From contig NZ_JANHOF010000012.1 of NCBI RefSeq assembly GCF_024498075.1, positions 152,898 to 216,897 of the forward strand: a stretch of 64,000 bases of DNA. The letters run 5' to 3'. The notes under the pieces were generated by a model, which was given only the letters and a program-made list of their open reading frames with translations, searched no databases and was not told the origin of the DNA. This document shows positions 51,201 through 58,343 of this stretch, piece after piece (position 1 is the first letter of the stretch; the number at the start of each line of letters is the position of its first letter). The stretch is from Paenibacillus mendelii. Its GTDB lineage: Bacteria > Bacillota > Bacilli > Paenibacillales > Paenibacillaceae. The translations under genes and the position numbers were made by a program.

Positions 51201-51961
51201 GCTATGCACCTGAAGAGCCCTATGCGCTGCAGGACCTGTCGCTATCTCTTGTTCAAGGAAAGCAGGTTGCGATCGTTGGAGAAAGCGGAGCCGGGAAGAG
51301 CACGCTGCTGCAGCTGCTTCTGAAGCTGCGTACCTATGAGGATGGCTCCATCACAATCAATGGTGCAGAGCTGCGTGATATCGCCGGGGAGTCGGCGCGT
51401 GATCAATTTGCAGTCGTGTCGCAGAATGTGCAGTTATTCAATGCGACTGTAGCCGAGAATTTACGGCTCGGCCGTCCTGAGGCTGCGTTAGACGAGCTGC
51501 GTGCAGCGGCCCGCGTTGCGAGGATTGATGAGATGATTGAGCGTCTGCCGCAGGGCTATGACACCATCATCGGAGAGTGGGGGGCGAAGCTGTCCGGAGG
51601 CGAACGGCAGCGGCTTGCGCTGGCGCGGGCGCTCGTCCGTCAAGCGCCGGCGATCCTGTTTGACGAACCGGGGACGGGTCTCGATCCGTTAACCGAGCAG
51701 GCCTTTACTGTGAACATTGAACCGCTGCTGGCCAAGAAAGCCGTCCTATGGATTACACATAAGCTGACGGGTCTGGAGCGGATGGATGAAATCATCGTCC
51801 TTCAGAATGGGATGATGGCGGAGAGGGGTGCGCATCAAGAGCTGCTTGCACGTCAAGGTGTCTATTGGAAGCTGTGGAAGCTGCAGAGAGATAGAGAGCG
51901 GACACACGGCATAACGGAAGCTCGGGAAGAGCATCGTGATCGCCTGGCAAGCGGACTATAG
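48281..51961 (+). CDS. cydDC: Fused CydD-CydC ABC exporter for cytochrome bd assembly
   Basis: A single 1226-residue protein with two complete ABC half-transporters. The first (CydD-like) has six membrane segments, a Walker A GPTGAGKST near residue 370 and LSGGQAQRIAIARAL near 477. A linker of ~60 residues with an Ala/Glu-rich sequence follows. The second (CydC-like) has segments from about residue 640, Walker A GESGAGKST near 999 and LSGGERQRLALARAL near 1105. CydDC exports thiols (glutathione/cysteine) or heme-related compounds needed for bd oxidase. In Bacillus the two are separate genes; here no stop or start is seen between them. Confidence 0.93.
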   Translation: MIKQLFKQVQGTRKLFAASVLFGTAGGLLLIIQAVYIARVTNGAFLGGQSLAALLPALYMLLGVIGLRAVLHAAGDYASTQMAQRIKSDLRLRLVRKLAELGPDYAKGERSGELINTVYEGVEQLENYLAKYLPQVALSTFIPAAVFAVVAGTDWLSAVIFAVTLPLLVILMILIGKAAKSKTDRQFQLLGRLGGHFHEMLRGLPTLKMFNRSRAQIDIIARISEEHRRSTMGTLRLAFLSALVMELFAALSTAIVAVFLGLRLIEGHIGFEHAFLVLLLAPEFYTPVRTLGTQFHAGMNGVSAAGRIFDILSTEPPGWVEKEGAVTLSPQPEGYRITFEDVTVHYPGEAQPALSHISLTLEPGERIALVGPTGAGKSTLLDLLQGFIQPTAGRILIEGIDISRISMTWWRKQLSVLSQRPHLFHGTIGDNIRISKPDASGAEVAAAAGAAQADVFIQALPHQYDTPLGEAVRLSGGQAQRIAIARALLREAPLLMLDEPTAGLDVANEAAITMSLKPLLKGRMSITVAHRLDTIRSSDRIVVLAGGRIVEAGSAKELLAAGGLYADMVTAAHSEEAAYAGAEHSGVESAAASGRLGSQQEEDAQILAPAAAVESSVTPAGRRKTFLRLLQFVRPHKWWALLAVLLGFATVATNVGLMGTSGYLIAKAALRPETVLLLYIPIVGVRFFGISRGVFRYVERLVSHDLTFRILKRLRVWLYERLEPRGVELLENKRSGDLLGSVISDVEQLQNFYLRIIAPPLVAALTVLLGFAIMANYDLQLGLLLVGMLLMAGMVIPWLSHRMGRSSGRDFVAARSEIYEETSDLLTGLPTLILYGQAQQMEERILTIQRRLDIHQKEQNRIAAFTGGSMVGLAHLTMWLMLLTVIPLTVSGHIDSYMIPALVLVAFACFEAMMPLPLSFQLFGQTMSAGDRLFRLADEAADQAQSAQSAAEGTPDTSEWTGQWQAKVNELSFRYAPEEPYALQDLSLSLVQGKQVAIVGESGAGKSTLLQLLLKLRTYEDGSITINGAELRDIAGESARDQFAVVSQNVQLFNATVAENLRLGRPEAALDELRAAARVARIDEMIERLPQGYDTIIGEWGAKLSGGERQRLALARALVRQAPAILFDEPGTGLDPLTEQAFTVNIEPLLAKKAVLWITHKLTGLERMDEIIVLQNGMMAERGAHQELLARQGVYWKLWKLQRDRERTHGITEAREEHRDRLASGL

Positions 51962-51980
51962 CACCTCAATATGGAAACGA

Positions 51981-52019
51981 GAAGAGACCTGCTCAGGTAA
52001 ACACCTGGCAGGTCTCTTC
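51981..52019. terminator. Hairpin between convergent cydDC and peptide genes
   Basis: GAAGAGACCTGC (51981-51992) pairs perfectly with GCAGGTCTCTTC (52008-52019). It lies 20 bases after cydDC and 12 bases after the peptide gene on the other strand. T content is low on both sides, but the stem is strong. Confidence 0.65.
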
Positions 52020-52030
52020 CGTTCAACCGC

Positions 52031-52138
52031 TTACTTCACCGGTACTACACGCGCTTGCTCGTTCAGCTTGAGCAAATCCTCGAATTTAATAATCTTGGAC
52101 CCATTCTTCCTGTCCAGCCCTAATTTTGGTGGAAACAT
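52031..52138 (-). CDS. 35-residue basic peptide, candidate precursor of a modified peptide
   Basis: The minus strand encodes a 35-residue peptide beginning MFPPKLGLDRKNGSK and ending NEQARVVPVK, with six Lys and two Arg (net charge about +4) and no Cys. The ribosome site GGGAGTG lies seven bases before the ATG, and a sigma-A promoter (52212-52184) sits just upstream. It follows two GNAT-like proteins and an exporter on the same strand. Short size, separate strong expression and enzyme-plus-exporter neighbours are what a RiPP precursor shows. No leader-cleavage motif such as GG is seen. It may instead be a regulatory or immunity peptide. Confidence 0.6.
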   Translation of the reverse strand: MFPPKLGLDRKNGSKIIKFEDLLKLNEQARVVPVK

Positions 52139-52183
52139 GTCGAATCACTCCCTTCTTAGTAGATCTAACTGCCTATATCTATC

Positions 52184-52212
52184 AGAATATCATATGGAAA
52201 ATAGTGGGTCAA
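52184..52212 (-). promoter_or_regulatory. Sigma-A promoter of the 35-residue peptide gene
   Basis: TTGACC (52212-52207) and TATTCT (52189-52184) are 17 bases apart on the minus strand. They begin inside the gap after the second GNAT gene and give a leader of about 39 bases. Confidence 0.7.
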
Positions 52213-52217
52213 TACTA

Positions 52218-52733
52218 TTATTTGGATCGATTTAAGTAGAGAAGAAGTTCCGGAAAATCAGCCGAGAAGATGTTCTCTTTCCCATGGTAGCCGTCTCTTT
52301 CTCCAATAATGACCGCAAATTTCGAATAGAGCCGCGTCAGATAGGCATGATCGGCAAGCGCATTGAATTGAAATTTCCGCACATGACTATTTTCCTGCGC
52401 CATATGGTTCGCCAAATGTCGAAAGCCTCTTAGAAACGTACGGCTGCTGCGATAGGTCTCCAGCATAATCACGGAGTCAATGAAGGCAATCTCGCCGCCT
52501 TGCTGTTCCTGTCCGCGCTCGTTTAAATACCGGTAGCTCACCCAGCCGATCGTGGTCTCATTGTCATCGAGGATTAGATGTATATACGCGTTGCCGGCCG
52601 TTGCCAGGATATGCATGAGGGTATCGATTAAAGTGAAATCGCGGCTGAAATCGCTTTGGTTCCGGATGAAGAAGAGGGCATATTCGGCCAAGTCCTCATC
52701 GGTCGTACACATTCGAACATGGGCTGCTCCCAT
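52218..52733 (-). CDS. GNAT-like acyltransferase of the peptide operon (second)
   Basis: A 171-residue protein with an N-acyltransferase-like pattern: strand-rich middle (IHLILDDNETTIGWVSYRYL, EIAFIDSVIMLETYRSSRTFLRGFRHLANHM) where the last part resembles the acyl-CoA-binding strand-helix of GNATs. The canonical Q/RxxGxG/A motif is degenerate (YRSSRTF). ATG 52733 follows AGGAGG, which overlaps the end of the exporter gene (15-base gap). It probably modifies the 35-residue peptide or another product of the operon; that is inference. Confidence 0.6.
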   Translation of the reverse strand: MGAAHVRMCTTDEDLAEYALFFIRNQSDFSRDFTLIDTLMHILATAGNAYIHLILDDNETTIGWVSYRYLNERGQEQQGGEIAFIDSVIMLETYRSSRTFLRGFRHLANHMAQENSHVRKFQFNALADHAYLTRLYSKFAVIIGERDGYHGKENIFSADFPELLLYLNRSK

Positions 52734-52748
52734 CGTATAAGTAACCTC

Positions 52749-54908
52749 CTACTTTCGTCGCTCCGCCAGCGTTTGCCTGACGCGGGAATCGATCTCGGGA
52801 TATTTGGATAGGACATAGTCCAGCACCTTGCGCTGCAGGGTGAGAAAGACACTTGGCGTCAGCGTCGTGACATCGGCAGTTCGCGGCACGTTTTCGAGCA
52901 GCGCGATCTCGCCAAAGTGATCGCCGTCATCCAAGACGGCCAAGCGAATCCGCTCTTGCTCCGCATCCGGAGAACGCCTGGTAACCTCGACCCGGCCGCG
53001 GGCGATCAAATAAAACTTCTCGCCTTGATCGCCCTCATAGATCACAGGCTGTCCTGCGGCGAATGTCTCCGTATTGAACAGGCCTTTAATTTCCTTCAGC
53101 ACACTCGGCTCCATCCCACGGAAGAAGGGCAGCCTCGACAGCCGCTCCTCATCAATCTCCGCTTCCTGACCGCTGGAAGAGACGGATAGGCCGCTCTGCT
53201 TGTCCCACAGCTCCTTGTAGTACCCGCCGTTCATCAGCATCTGATGATGATTGCCGCTGTCTACCAATTTCCCTTGGTCGAATACGAAGATTCGATCCGC
53301 TCCGGTAATCGAGGCCAAGCGGTGCGTGACCGTTACGACGGTGCGGTCGCGCGACAATTCGCCGAATGTCCGGTTGATGGAAGCCTCGGCTATCGGATCC
53401 AGCGCGGATGTCGCTTCATCCAGCAGCAGGATCGGAGGGTTTCGTAAGATGGCACGGGCAATCGCGATGCGCTGGCGTTGACCGCCCGAGAAATTATTCC
53501 CTTCATCCAGAACGGGCGTGTGATACCCTTCCGGCAGGGTTTGTATGAAATCATGGATTTCCGCACGCTTAGCCGCTTCGATAACGTTTTCCAAGCTCGA
53601 ATCGGGCTGGCTGATGCGGATATTGTCCAGAATGGTTCCCCGGAACAAGAAGTTGTCTTGGAAGACGATGCCCATTTGTTCTCTTAAGGAGCGGCGATCC
53701 AGGTCCCGCAGGCAGCTTCCGTTGATAAGGATCTGTCCGGCGTCCGGTTCATAGAAGCCGAGAATGAGCTGCACCAGCGTGCTCTTGCCCGAGCCGCTGG
53801 ATCCGACGAAGGCGGCTGTTGTTCCCGGCGGAATATGCAGCTCAATCTGCTTCAGTACCGCTTGCTCCTCCGAGTAACCGAACGTTACCCCCTCAAAGCG
53901 GATGTCAGGGCGCTTGTCCTCCCGCTGGGGAAGCGGAGCCTCGCCGCTAGCCTCCGGTGATTCATCAAGCAGACGCCCAATGCGTTCCATGCTGACCGCT
54001 GCATCGGTGAAGGCCGGGATCGCGAAGGTCAGGTTAAACACCGAATTGCCCATGGAGGTATACATCGTGAAGAAGGCGACCAGCGCACCCACGGTAATAT
54101 ATCCCTGAAGCGCCAAATACGAGCCAAGCCCAATGATGGCGAAGTTAATGAGCAGCAGACTAATCATCGGAATGCGCTCCAGACTGGCCGAGAGCACATT
54201 CTTCTTATACTGGATGACGAATAAGGACTGCAGCCTTGTTGTGAATTTATCGATCATCGCCTGCTGCAGGTTGAAGCCTTTGACGACCCTTTGCGCTTTA
54301 ATGTTCTCATGCACCTCTCCGGTCATCAAGGAGAGCTGTTCTTTGTAGGCGGAGTCGGTAGCCTGAGCGCGCCTGCCCAGCAGATACGGTCCGGTAAAGA
54401 TAGCAATTGCGCCGACGAGAATGCAGACCGCCATGCTCCACTGCAAATAGAATAAGACGACGGTAGTAATGATCACGACGGACAAGGATTGGATGCCGAC
54501 GGTTAGAATAACGCTCATCGATCTGTCGATCGAAGGCAGGTCGACGGAAAAATACGAGACAAGCTCGGAGGAACGCGACTTCTGGAAGAACCCGATATTC
54601 ATGCGCTGAAGGCGGGAGAAGAGGAGCGCCCTCATGTCCTTCTGCACGAGGGAGGTCAGCTTGGCTAACATGTAGTCGCTCATAATGCCGGCGCCGAAGC
54701 CGATGAAACCGGCGATGCCCAGTACAGACAGAATGAGATAAAACATATTCATGTCCTTAGGTACAATGGCCAGGTCCACCATGAATTTGAAGGTTAACGG
54801 AGCCAGAGACACGAAGGCGAGATCCAGGAACAGTCCCACGAAGAAGAGGGAAGCCAGAAGCTTGTACGGTCGCATATACGCGAATATGTTCTTGATTACG
54901 ATCAACAT
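52749..54908 (-). CDS. ABC exporter with C-terminal cyclic-nucleotide-binding domain
   Basis: A 719-residue half-transporter. Six membrane segments lie in residues ~1-310; the ATPase domain has GSSGSGKST (Walker A, near 370), FSGGQRQRIAIARA (signature) and LLLDEATSALDP (Walker B). Residues ~590-719 form a cNMP-binding domain with GDHFGEIALLENVPRTADV, keeping the Glu and Arg of the phosphate-binding cassette. Exporters with added CNMP-like domains are known from peptide-export systems (NHLP type). No C39 peptidase is present. It lies between two GNAT-like genes with 15-base gaps. Confidence 0.88.
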   Translation of the reverse strand: MLIVIKNIFAYMRPYKLLASLFFVGLFLDLAFVSLAPLTFKFMVDLAIVPKDMNMFYLILSVLGIAGFIGFGAGIMSDYMLAKLTSLVQKDMRALLFSRLQRMNIGFFQKSRSSELVSYFSVDLPSIDRSMSVILTVGIQSLSVVIITTVVLFYLQWSMAVCILVGAIAIFTGPYLLGRRAQATDSAYKEQLSLMTGEVHENIKAQRVVKGFNLQQAMIDKFTTRLQSLFVIQYKKNVLSASLERIPMISLLLINFAIIGLGSYLALQGYITVGALVAFFTMYTSMGNSVFNLTFAIPAFTDAAVSMERIGRLLDESPEASGEAPLPQREDKRPDIRFEGVTFGYSEEQAVLKQIELHIPPGTTAAFVGSSGSGKSTLVQLILGFYEPDAGQILINGSCLRDLDRRSLREQMGIVFQDNFLFRGTILDNIRISQPDSSLENVIEAAKRAEIHDFIQTLPEGYHTPVLDEGNNFSGGQRQRIAIARAILRNPPILLLDEATSALDPIAEASINRTFGELSRDRTVVTVTHRLASITGADRIFVFDQGKLVDSGNHHQMLMNGGYYKELWDKQSGLSVSSSGQEAEIDEERLSRLPFFRGMEPSVLKEIKGLFNTETFAAGQPVIYEGDQGEKFYLIARGRVEVTRRSPDAEQERIRLAVLDDGDHFGEIALLENVPRTADVTTLTPSVFLTLQRKVLDYVLSKYPEIDSRVRQTLAERRK

Positions 54909-54923
54909 GGAGGTTCCCTCTTT

Positions 54924-55454
54924 CTAGGTTTCGAAATACATCAGATGGCGGAAGCGCATGCCATAGTCATGCCAGTGCGCAAGGGATGCCCGGTACTCGT
55001 CAATGGATCCGAGGGCGGTATCCATGACGGCCTCCCGCTTGGCCAGCTTGGCGCATAACCGGCGCAGCCCATCCTCGGCAGGCGTCCAGAAGCGGAGCTC
55101 CGTCACGTTCTTATCCGTCTGTTCGAGGAATTGTGTCAGGTACTGGATCGCTTCTAGCAGAAGGCGGGTTCTGCGGTGCTGCTCCACGATGAATATCGTT
55201 TGAATTTGAACGATATGCGTATCCTGATAGTTGTTGTCGCCCGTTCCATAGATAAAACCGAGCGCCCCGGCAATCTCATCGTCGCTGTCGAAGAACAGGA
55301 TCGCATCTTCTTTCATTAGAATGGGACTGGCGATGAAGCTAAGCGAAACCGGGAATGGGTAAGGGAGGTTTAATTCCTTGTAATGCTCGAGCATAAAGGA
55401 GATATATCTCTCTTGATAGCGTGCGGTAGCGCATAGTTGAAAATAATAGTTCAT
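54924..55454 (-). CDS. GNAT-like acyltransferase of the peptide operon (first)
   Basis: A 176-residue protein with a GNAT-like middle: AILFFDSDDEIAGALGFIYG, then IVQIQTIFIVEQHRRTRLLLEAIQYLTQFL, where the basic loop after the strand fits the acyl-CoA pyrophosphate site. The N-terminal ~45 residues are helical. It has only weak resemblance to the second GNAT-like protein of the operon. ATG 55454 follows AAGGAGG. It is the first gene of the operon; a candidate promoter and dyad lie ~170-200 bases upstream. Confidence 0.6.
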   Translation of the reverse strand: MNYYFQLCATARYQERYISFMLEHYKELNLPYPFPVSLSFIASPILMKEDAILFFDSDDEIAGALGFIYGTGDNNYQDTHIVQIQTIFIVEQHRRTRLLLEAIQYLTQFLEQTDKNVTELRFWTPAEDGLRRLCAKLAKREAVMDTALGSIDEYRASLAHWHDYGMRFRHLMYFET

Positions 55455-55533
55455 GTACGGGTACTCCTCCTTGAACTGGCGGTGACGATGCGAGCAATAC
55501 GGGGATTACGGCGGCAGGAATAGCAGTAGGCCA

Positions 55534-55568
55534 AAGGCCGTGCCCCATTAATCAGGAGACACGGCCTT
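55534..55568 (-). other. Hairpin in the leader of the GNAT/ABC operon
   Basis: AAGGCCGTG (55534-55542) and CACGGCCTT (55560-55568) are perfect arms. It may end LysR transcription or act as an attenuator before the first GNAT gene. Confidence 0.45.
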
Positions 55569-55624
55569 GTATACCTCGCTATGCAGCAGCATGTGTCTAA
55601 ATGGTTGTTTAAGGAATCGCTATG

Positions 55625-55654
55625 ACAAATTCTACTATTTGTAACATTAGTATA
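55625..55654 (-). promoter_or_regulatory. Candidate promoter and dyad upstream of the GNAT/ABC operon
   Basis: On the minus strand TATACT (55654-55649) is a good -10 box without a strong -35. Just downstream lies the dyad ACAAAT-TCTACT-ATTTGT (55625-55642), placed so that a bound repressor would block transcription. Confidence 0.4.
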
Positions 55655-55696
55655 GCGGAAATAATTTCGTCATACCTATTTTTTTTTGCGTTGAAA

Positions 55697-56596
55697 TTAC
55701 TTTCTGGCATGGTCGACCGCGGTTTGCACGTAAGCCTTCAGCGTATCTATGAATGCCCGGGCGGCAAATCCCAGGTATCTGTCCGTACGATAGATCATGC
55801 AGATGTCCTGGCTGGGTGTGGGGTCTACTAGAGAGAGGATTGCAATTTCCTTCTTATTGAGACCTTCCAGCAGTAAGCGGGGCAGCACGCACGCGCCTAT
55901 ACCTTGCTCCACCAGTGAAAGGAGGGAAGATAGTGTAGTGGTTTCAATATGCGGCTTCAAGCGAAAGCCTTCCTGCATGCCATAGCGGTCAACCAGCTGT
56001 CTGACCTGATGATCGGCAGCGAACATCACCAGCTTCAAGTGCTGCAGCTGGTTGAATGCAAGGGTCTTCTCCTTGGCGAGAGGATGGTCCGTCCGGACAG
56101 CCAATGCAAATTCCTCGTGAAATAAGGGGAGCACGGTCATTCGTTCGTCCGGTGCCGGCGTCGTAGTAACCCCGATATCCACAGTTCCGGCTGTGACCTG
56201 CTCCGGGACCTTCGTAGATTCGATAACGGATAACGATAGGTTCGGGTAGGTACGGTGAAATTCAACAAGCAAGGCGTCGAACAGCAGATCCGCATCGCCG
56301 GTCAGGACCCCGATCGTCAGCGACCCGCCTTGAAGATCCTTCATCTCTGCGATAGCGCCGCGCGCAAATTCAATATGCGCAAAGACATGGCGGCTCTGCT
56401 CCAGCATCACTTTTCCCGCATCCGTCAAGGCAATGCGTTTCCCCATGCGATCGAACAGAGGAACACCCAGCTCGGCTTCCAATAGCTTAATTTGTTGGCT
56501 GAGGTTGGACTGGGTCGTGCAGAGCTTCTCAGAAGCTCTTGAAAAATGCAATTCATCGCAAACGGCAATAAAGTATTCCAGCTGTCTAAGCTCCAT
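55697..56596 (-). CDS. LysR-family transcriptional regulator
   Basis: A 299-residue LysR protein: N-terminal helix-turn-helix (MELRQLEYFIAVCDELHFSRASEKLCTTQ..LSQQIKLLEAELG) and a two-lobe effector domain (GGSLTIGVLTG, TVDIGVTTTP, EEFALAVRTDHPLA, GIGACVLPRLLLE). ATG 56596 follows GGAGA; the ATGs at 56617/56614 lack a ribosome site. It is divergent from a DinB-like gene and upstream of the GNAT/ABC operon on the same strand, so it could control either. Confidence 0.92.
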   Translation of the reverse strand: MELRQLEYFIAVCDELHFSRASEKLCTTQSNLSQQIKLLEAELGVPLFDRMGKRIALTDAGKVMLEQSRHVFAHIEFARGAIAEMKDLQGGSLTIGVLTGDADLLFDALLVEFHRTYPNLSLSVIESTKVPEQVTAGTVDIGVTTTPAPDERMTVLPLFHEEFALAVRTDHPLAKEKTLAFNQLQHLKLVMFAADHQVRQLVDRYGMQEGFRLKPHIETTTLSSLLSLVEQGIGACVLPRLLLEGLNKKEIAILSLVDPTPSQDICMIYRTDRYLGFAARAFIDTLKAYVQTAVDHARK

Positions 56597-56652
56597 CTGA
56601 ATCTCTCCGGTCATCATCGTTTTTACTTATCATTATAATCGGAAACTCGTGA

Positions 56653-56681
56653 TTGTTGGTTATTTTTGACGGGGGTATACT
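56653..56681 (+). promoter_or_regulatory. Sigma-A promoter of the DinB-like gene
   Basis: TTGTTG (56653-56658) and TATACT (56676-56681) are 17 bases apart in the region divergent from the LysR gene. Confidence 0.6.
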
Positions 56682-56736
56682 GTACTTGTCGGCAGGTACT
56701 GGTCCATATAAAGAGAAAATGAATGGAGGAATTCAT

Positions 56737-57213
56737 ATGTCAGTTAACATCATTAACACGGCTAAATCGGTTCGTCAAATCACCTTGCATCAGGTTCAAT
56801 CGATTCCCGAGGAGCTGTTCGACCACCAACCCGAGCCGTTCAACAATACGATCCGCTGGAATGTCGGACACATCGTCTTTTGCTTGGATCACTTTCTCTC
56901 CGGATGCTTTCAATCCAGCTCTCACCTTCCTGAGAGCTACGCAGGTTTATTCCATACGGGGACGAAGCCATCGGAATGGAGCGTTACTCCACCATCGAAG
57001 GAAGAGCTCCTGCAGCAATTGTCCGCACAGCTGAATCGCATCTCCGAGGTAGAGCCTGCCGCGCTGGAGGGGCTGCTCCCATCGCCGGTCACAATGGGGC
57101 CGCTGCGTTTCGAGACGGCCGGAGAGCTGTTTAACTTTGCCTTCATTCATGAAGCGATCCATCACGCGACGATTTCATGCTTATTGAAGGTCATCCGGCA
57201 CAACCAACACTGA
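56737..57213 (+). CDS. DinB-like four-helix protein
   Basis: A 158-residue protein of the DinB/YfiT superfamily. The three metal-binding His are likely in WNVGHIVFCLDHFLS (two) and FIHEAIHHATI. Members act as thiol-dependent transferases or stress proteins. ATG 56737 is seven bases after GGAGG. It is divergent from the LysR gene, which suggests LysR control. It ends at a strong terminator. Confidence 0.82.
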   Translation: MSVNIINTAKSVRQITLHQVQSIPEELFDHQPEPFNNTIRWNVGHIVFCLDHFLSGCFQSSSHLPESYAGLFHTGTKPSEWSVTPPSKEELLQQLSAQLNRISEVEPAALEGLLPSPVTMGPLRFETAGELFNFAFIHEAIHHATISCLLKVIRHNQH

Positions 57214-57231
57214 AGGTTTCTGCATATGAAG

Positions 57232-57271
57232 AAAGCCGATAAGGAGGCGGGAGGCTCTTATCGGCTTTATT
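57232..57271. terminator. Bidirectional terminator
   Basis: AAAGCCGATAAG (57232-57243) pairs perfectly with CTTATCGGCTTT (57257-57268), then ATTT. It lies between the DinB-like gene and the convergent channel gene. Confidence 0.8.
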
Positions 57272-57288
57272 TCATCTGATATCACTTT

Positions 57289-57615
57289 TTAGGAGGACTT
57301 AGAGGTGTGAATGCCTTTGGCTACATAATAGATAAAGCCGAATATCACGCCGATTCCAGAAAACGTATAGATCATTGTGAAAACTTTACCGAGGCTCGTC
57401 TGCGGTCCCAGATCTGAGCTGCCTACTGTAGTCAGTGTCATGACGCTGTAATAGAGCGCGTCGAGGTAGGTGAATTTCTCGATCTGGTGATAGAACAATG
57501 TGCCGGAGAGCAGGATGAACACAGTTAGCCAAAATAGCGTTCGAAAGGTCTTTTCCTTGAAGGCATGCCAGACGCCGGTCAGCATCTTTCGGAGTGTCAA
57601 CACAAATGAGATCAT
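57289..57615 (-). CDS. Small two-segment potassium-channel-like protein
   Basis: A 108-residue membrane protein: TM1 (FRTLFWLTVFILLSGTLFY), a pore helix (YLDALYYSVMTLTTVGSSD) and TM2 (GKVFTMIYTFSGIGVIFGFIYYV). This is the Ion_trans_2 layout. The filter reads TTVGSSD instead of the usual TVGYGD, so K+ selectivity may be altered. It lacks an RCK domain. ATG 57615 follows GGAGCG. It would form a tetramer in the membrane. Confidence 0.82.
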   Translation of the reverse strand: MISFVLTLRKMLTGVWHAFKEKTFRTLFWLTVFILLSGTLFYHQIEKFTYLDALYYSVMTLTTVGSSDLGPQTSLGKVFTMIYTFSGIGVIFGFIYYVAKGIHTSKSS

Positions 57616-57710
57616 GGGAATCGCTCCAATCGGATGAAATCAGTATACAGCATAAACGAAGAGCGGGAGCCTGTGCGCTGCCTCGTTCCAAAGCGGCTTC
57701 CGGGACTGCG

Positions 57711-58241
57711 CTAAGTTGAAGAGCTGCGGATCCATGTGAGCAGCTTCTCCAGCCACTGGGCATCCAGCTCCATCCGGTTCAGGGCGTGCTCGTAGATGAA
57801 CTGAACCGTTTCTTGCGGCTTCTGCAGGAGACTATTCCAGCCGTCGTGATTCTTATTGATCTTCTTACGCAGCTTCTCGATCGATTCCTCAAGCAGGAAA
57901 GAGATCTTATCTTTGTCGGCATGCTTCAAGAATGTGAGAGGGGCGTATAACGATTTGATATCGGTGAAGCGTTTGAAGCTGTTATAGATTTCTTGCTGCA
58001 GCGCCTCTCGCCCTTTGTCTGTGATGCCATAGGTTGTCTTATCGGGACGATGTTCGTCGCGAATGATCTCGATCTTCTCAATGTACTGCTTCTTGAGCAG
58101 CACATCGAAATTATAGTACAACGTTCCATCGCTGATCTTCAGAACTTCTTCTAATTTAATCCGCTTAAACATCTTCTTAATGTCATAGGGATGATGATAA
58201 TCCTCGCATAACATGCCTAATATGAATATTTGAAGCGACAC
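57711..58241 (-). CDS. PadR-family transcriptional regulator
   Basis: A 176-residue PadR protein: winged helix (IFILGMLCEDYHHPYDIKKMFK, then ISDGTLYYNFDVLLKKQYIEKIE...RPDKTTYGITDKGREAL) and a helical C-terminal domain (PadR C-terminal type). GTG 58241 follows GGAGGT. It is co-directional with the ABC-2-type membrane protein gene upstream, whose promoter region carries a palindrome, so it most likely represses that gene and perhaps itself. Confidence 0.9.
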   Translation of the reverse strand: MSLQIFILGMLCEDYHHPYDIKKMFKRIKLEEVLKISDGTLYYNFDVLLKKQYIEKIEIIRDEHRPDKTTYGITDKGREALQQEIYNSFKRFTDIKSLYAPLTFLKHADKDKISFLLEESIEKLRKKINKNHDGWNSLLQKPQETVQFIYEHALNRMELDAQWLEKLLTWIRSSST

Positions 58242-58343
58242 AGCCGTACCTCCGCTCTTAAGGACGAGGGTGCCGGCTTAAGGCCGCATAATTCCAGCCA
58301 GCAGGCAGACGCGCCCATCCTTGTCTATAGCTCGCCGGCGGAC

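Noticed and set aside
52031..52138. Lanthipeptide or sactipeptide precursor
   Set aside because: The 35-residue peptide has no Cys, and no LanM/LanB or radical SAM gene is nearby.
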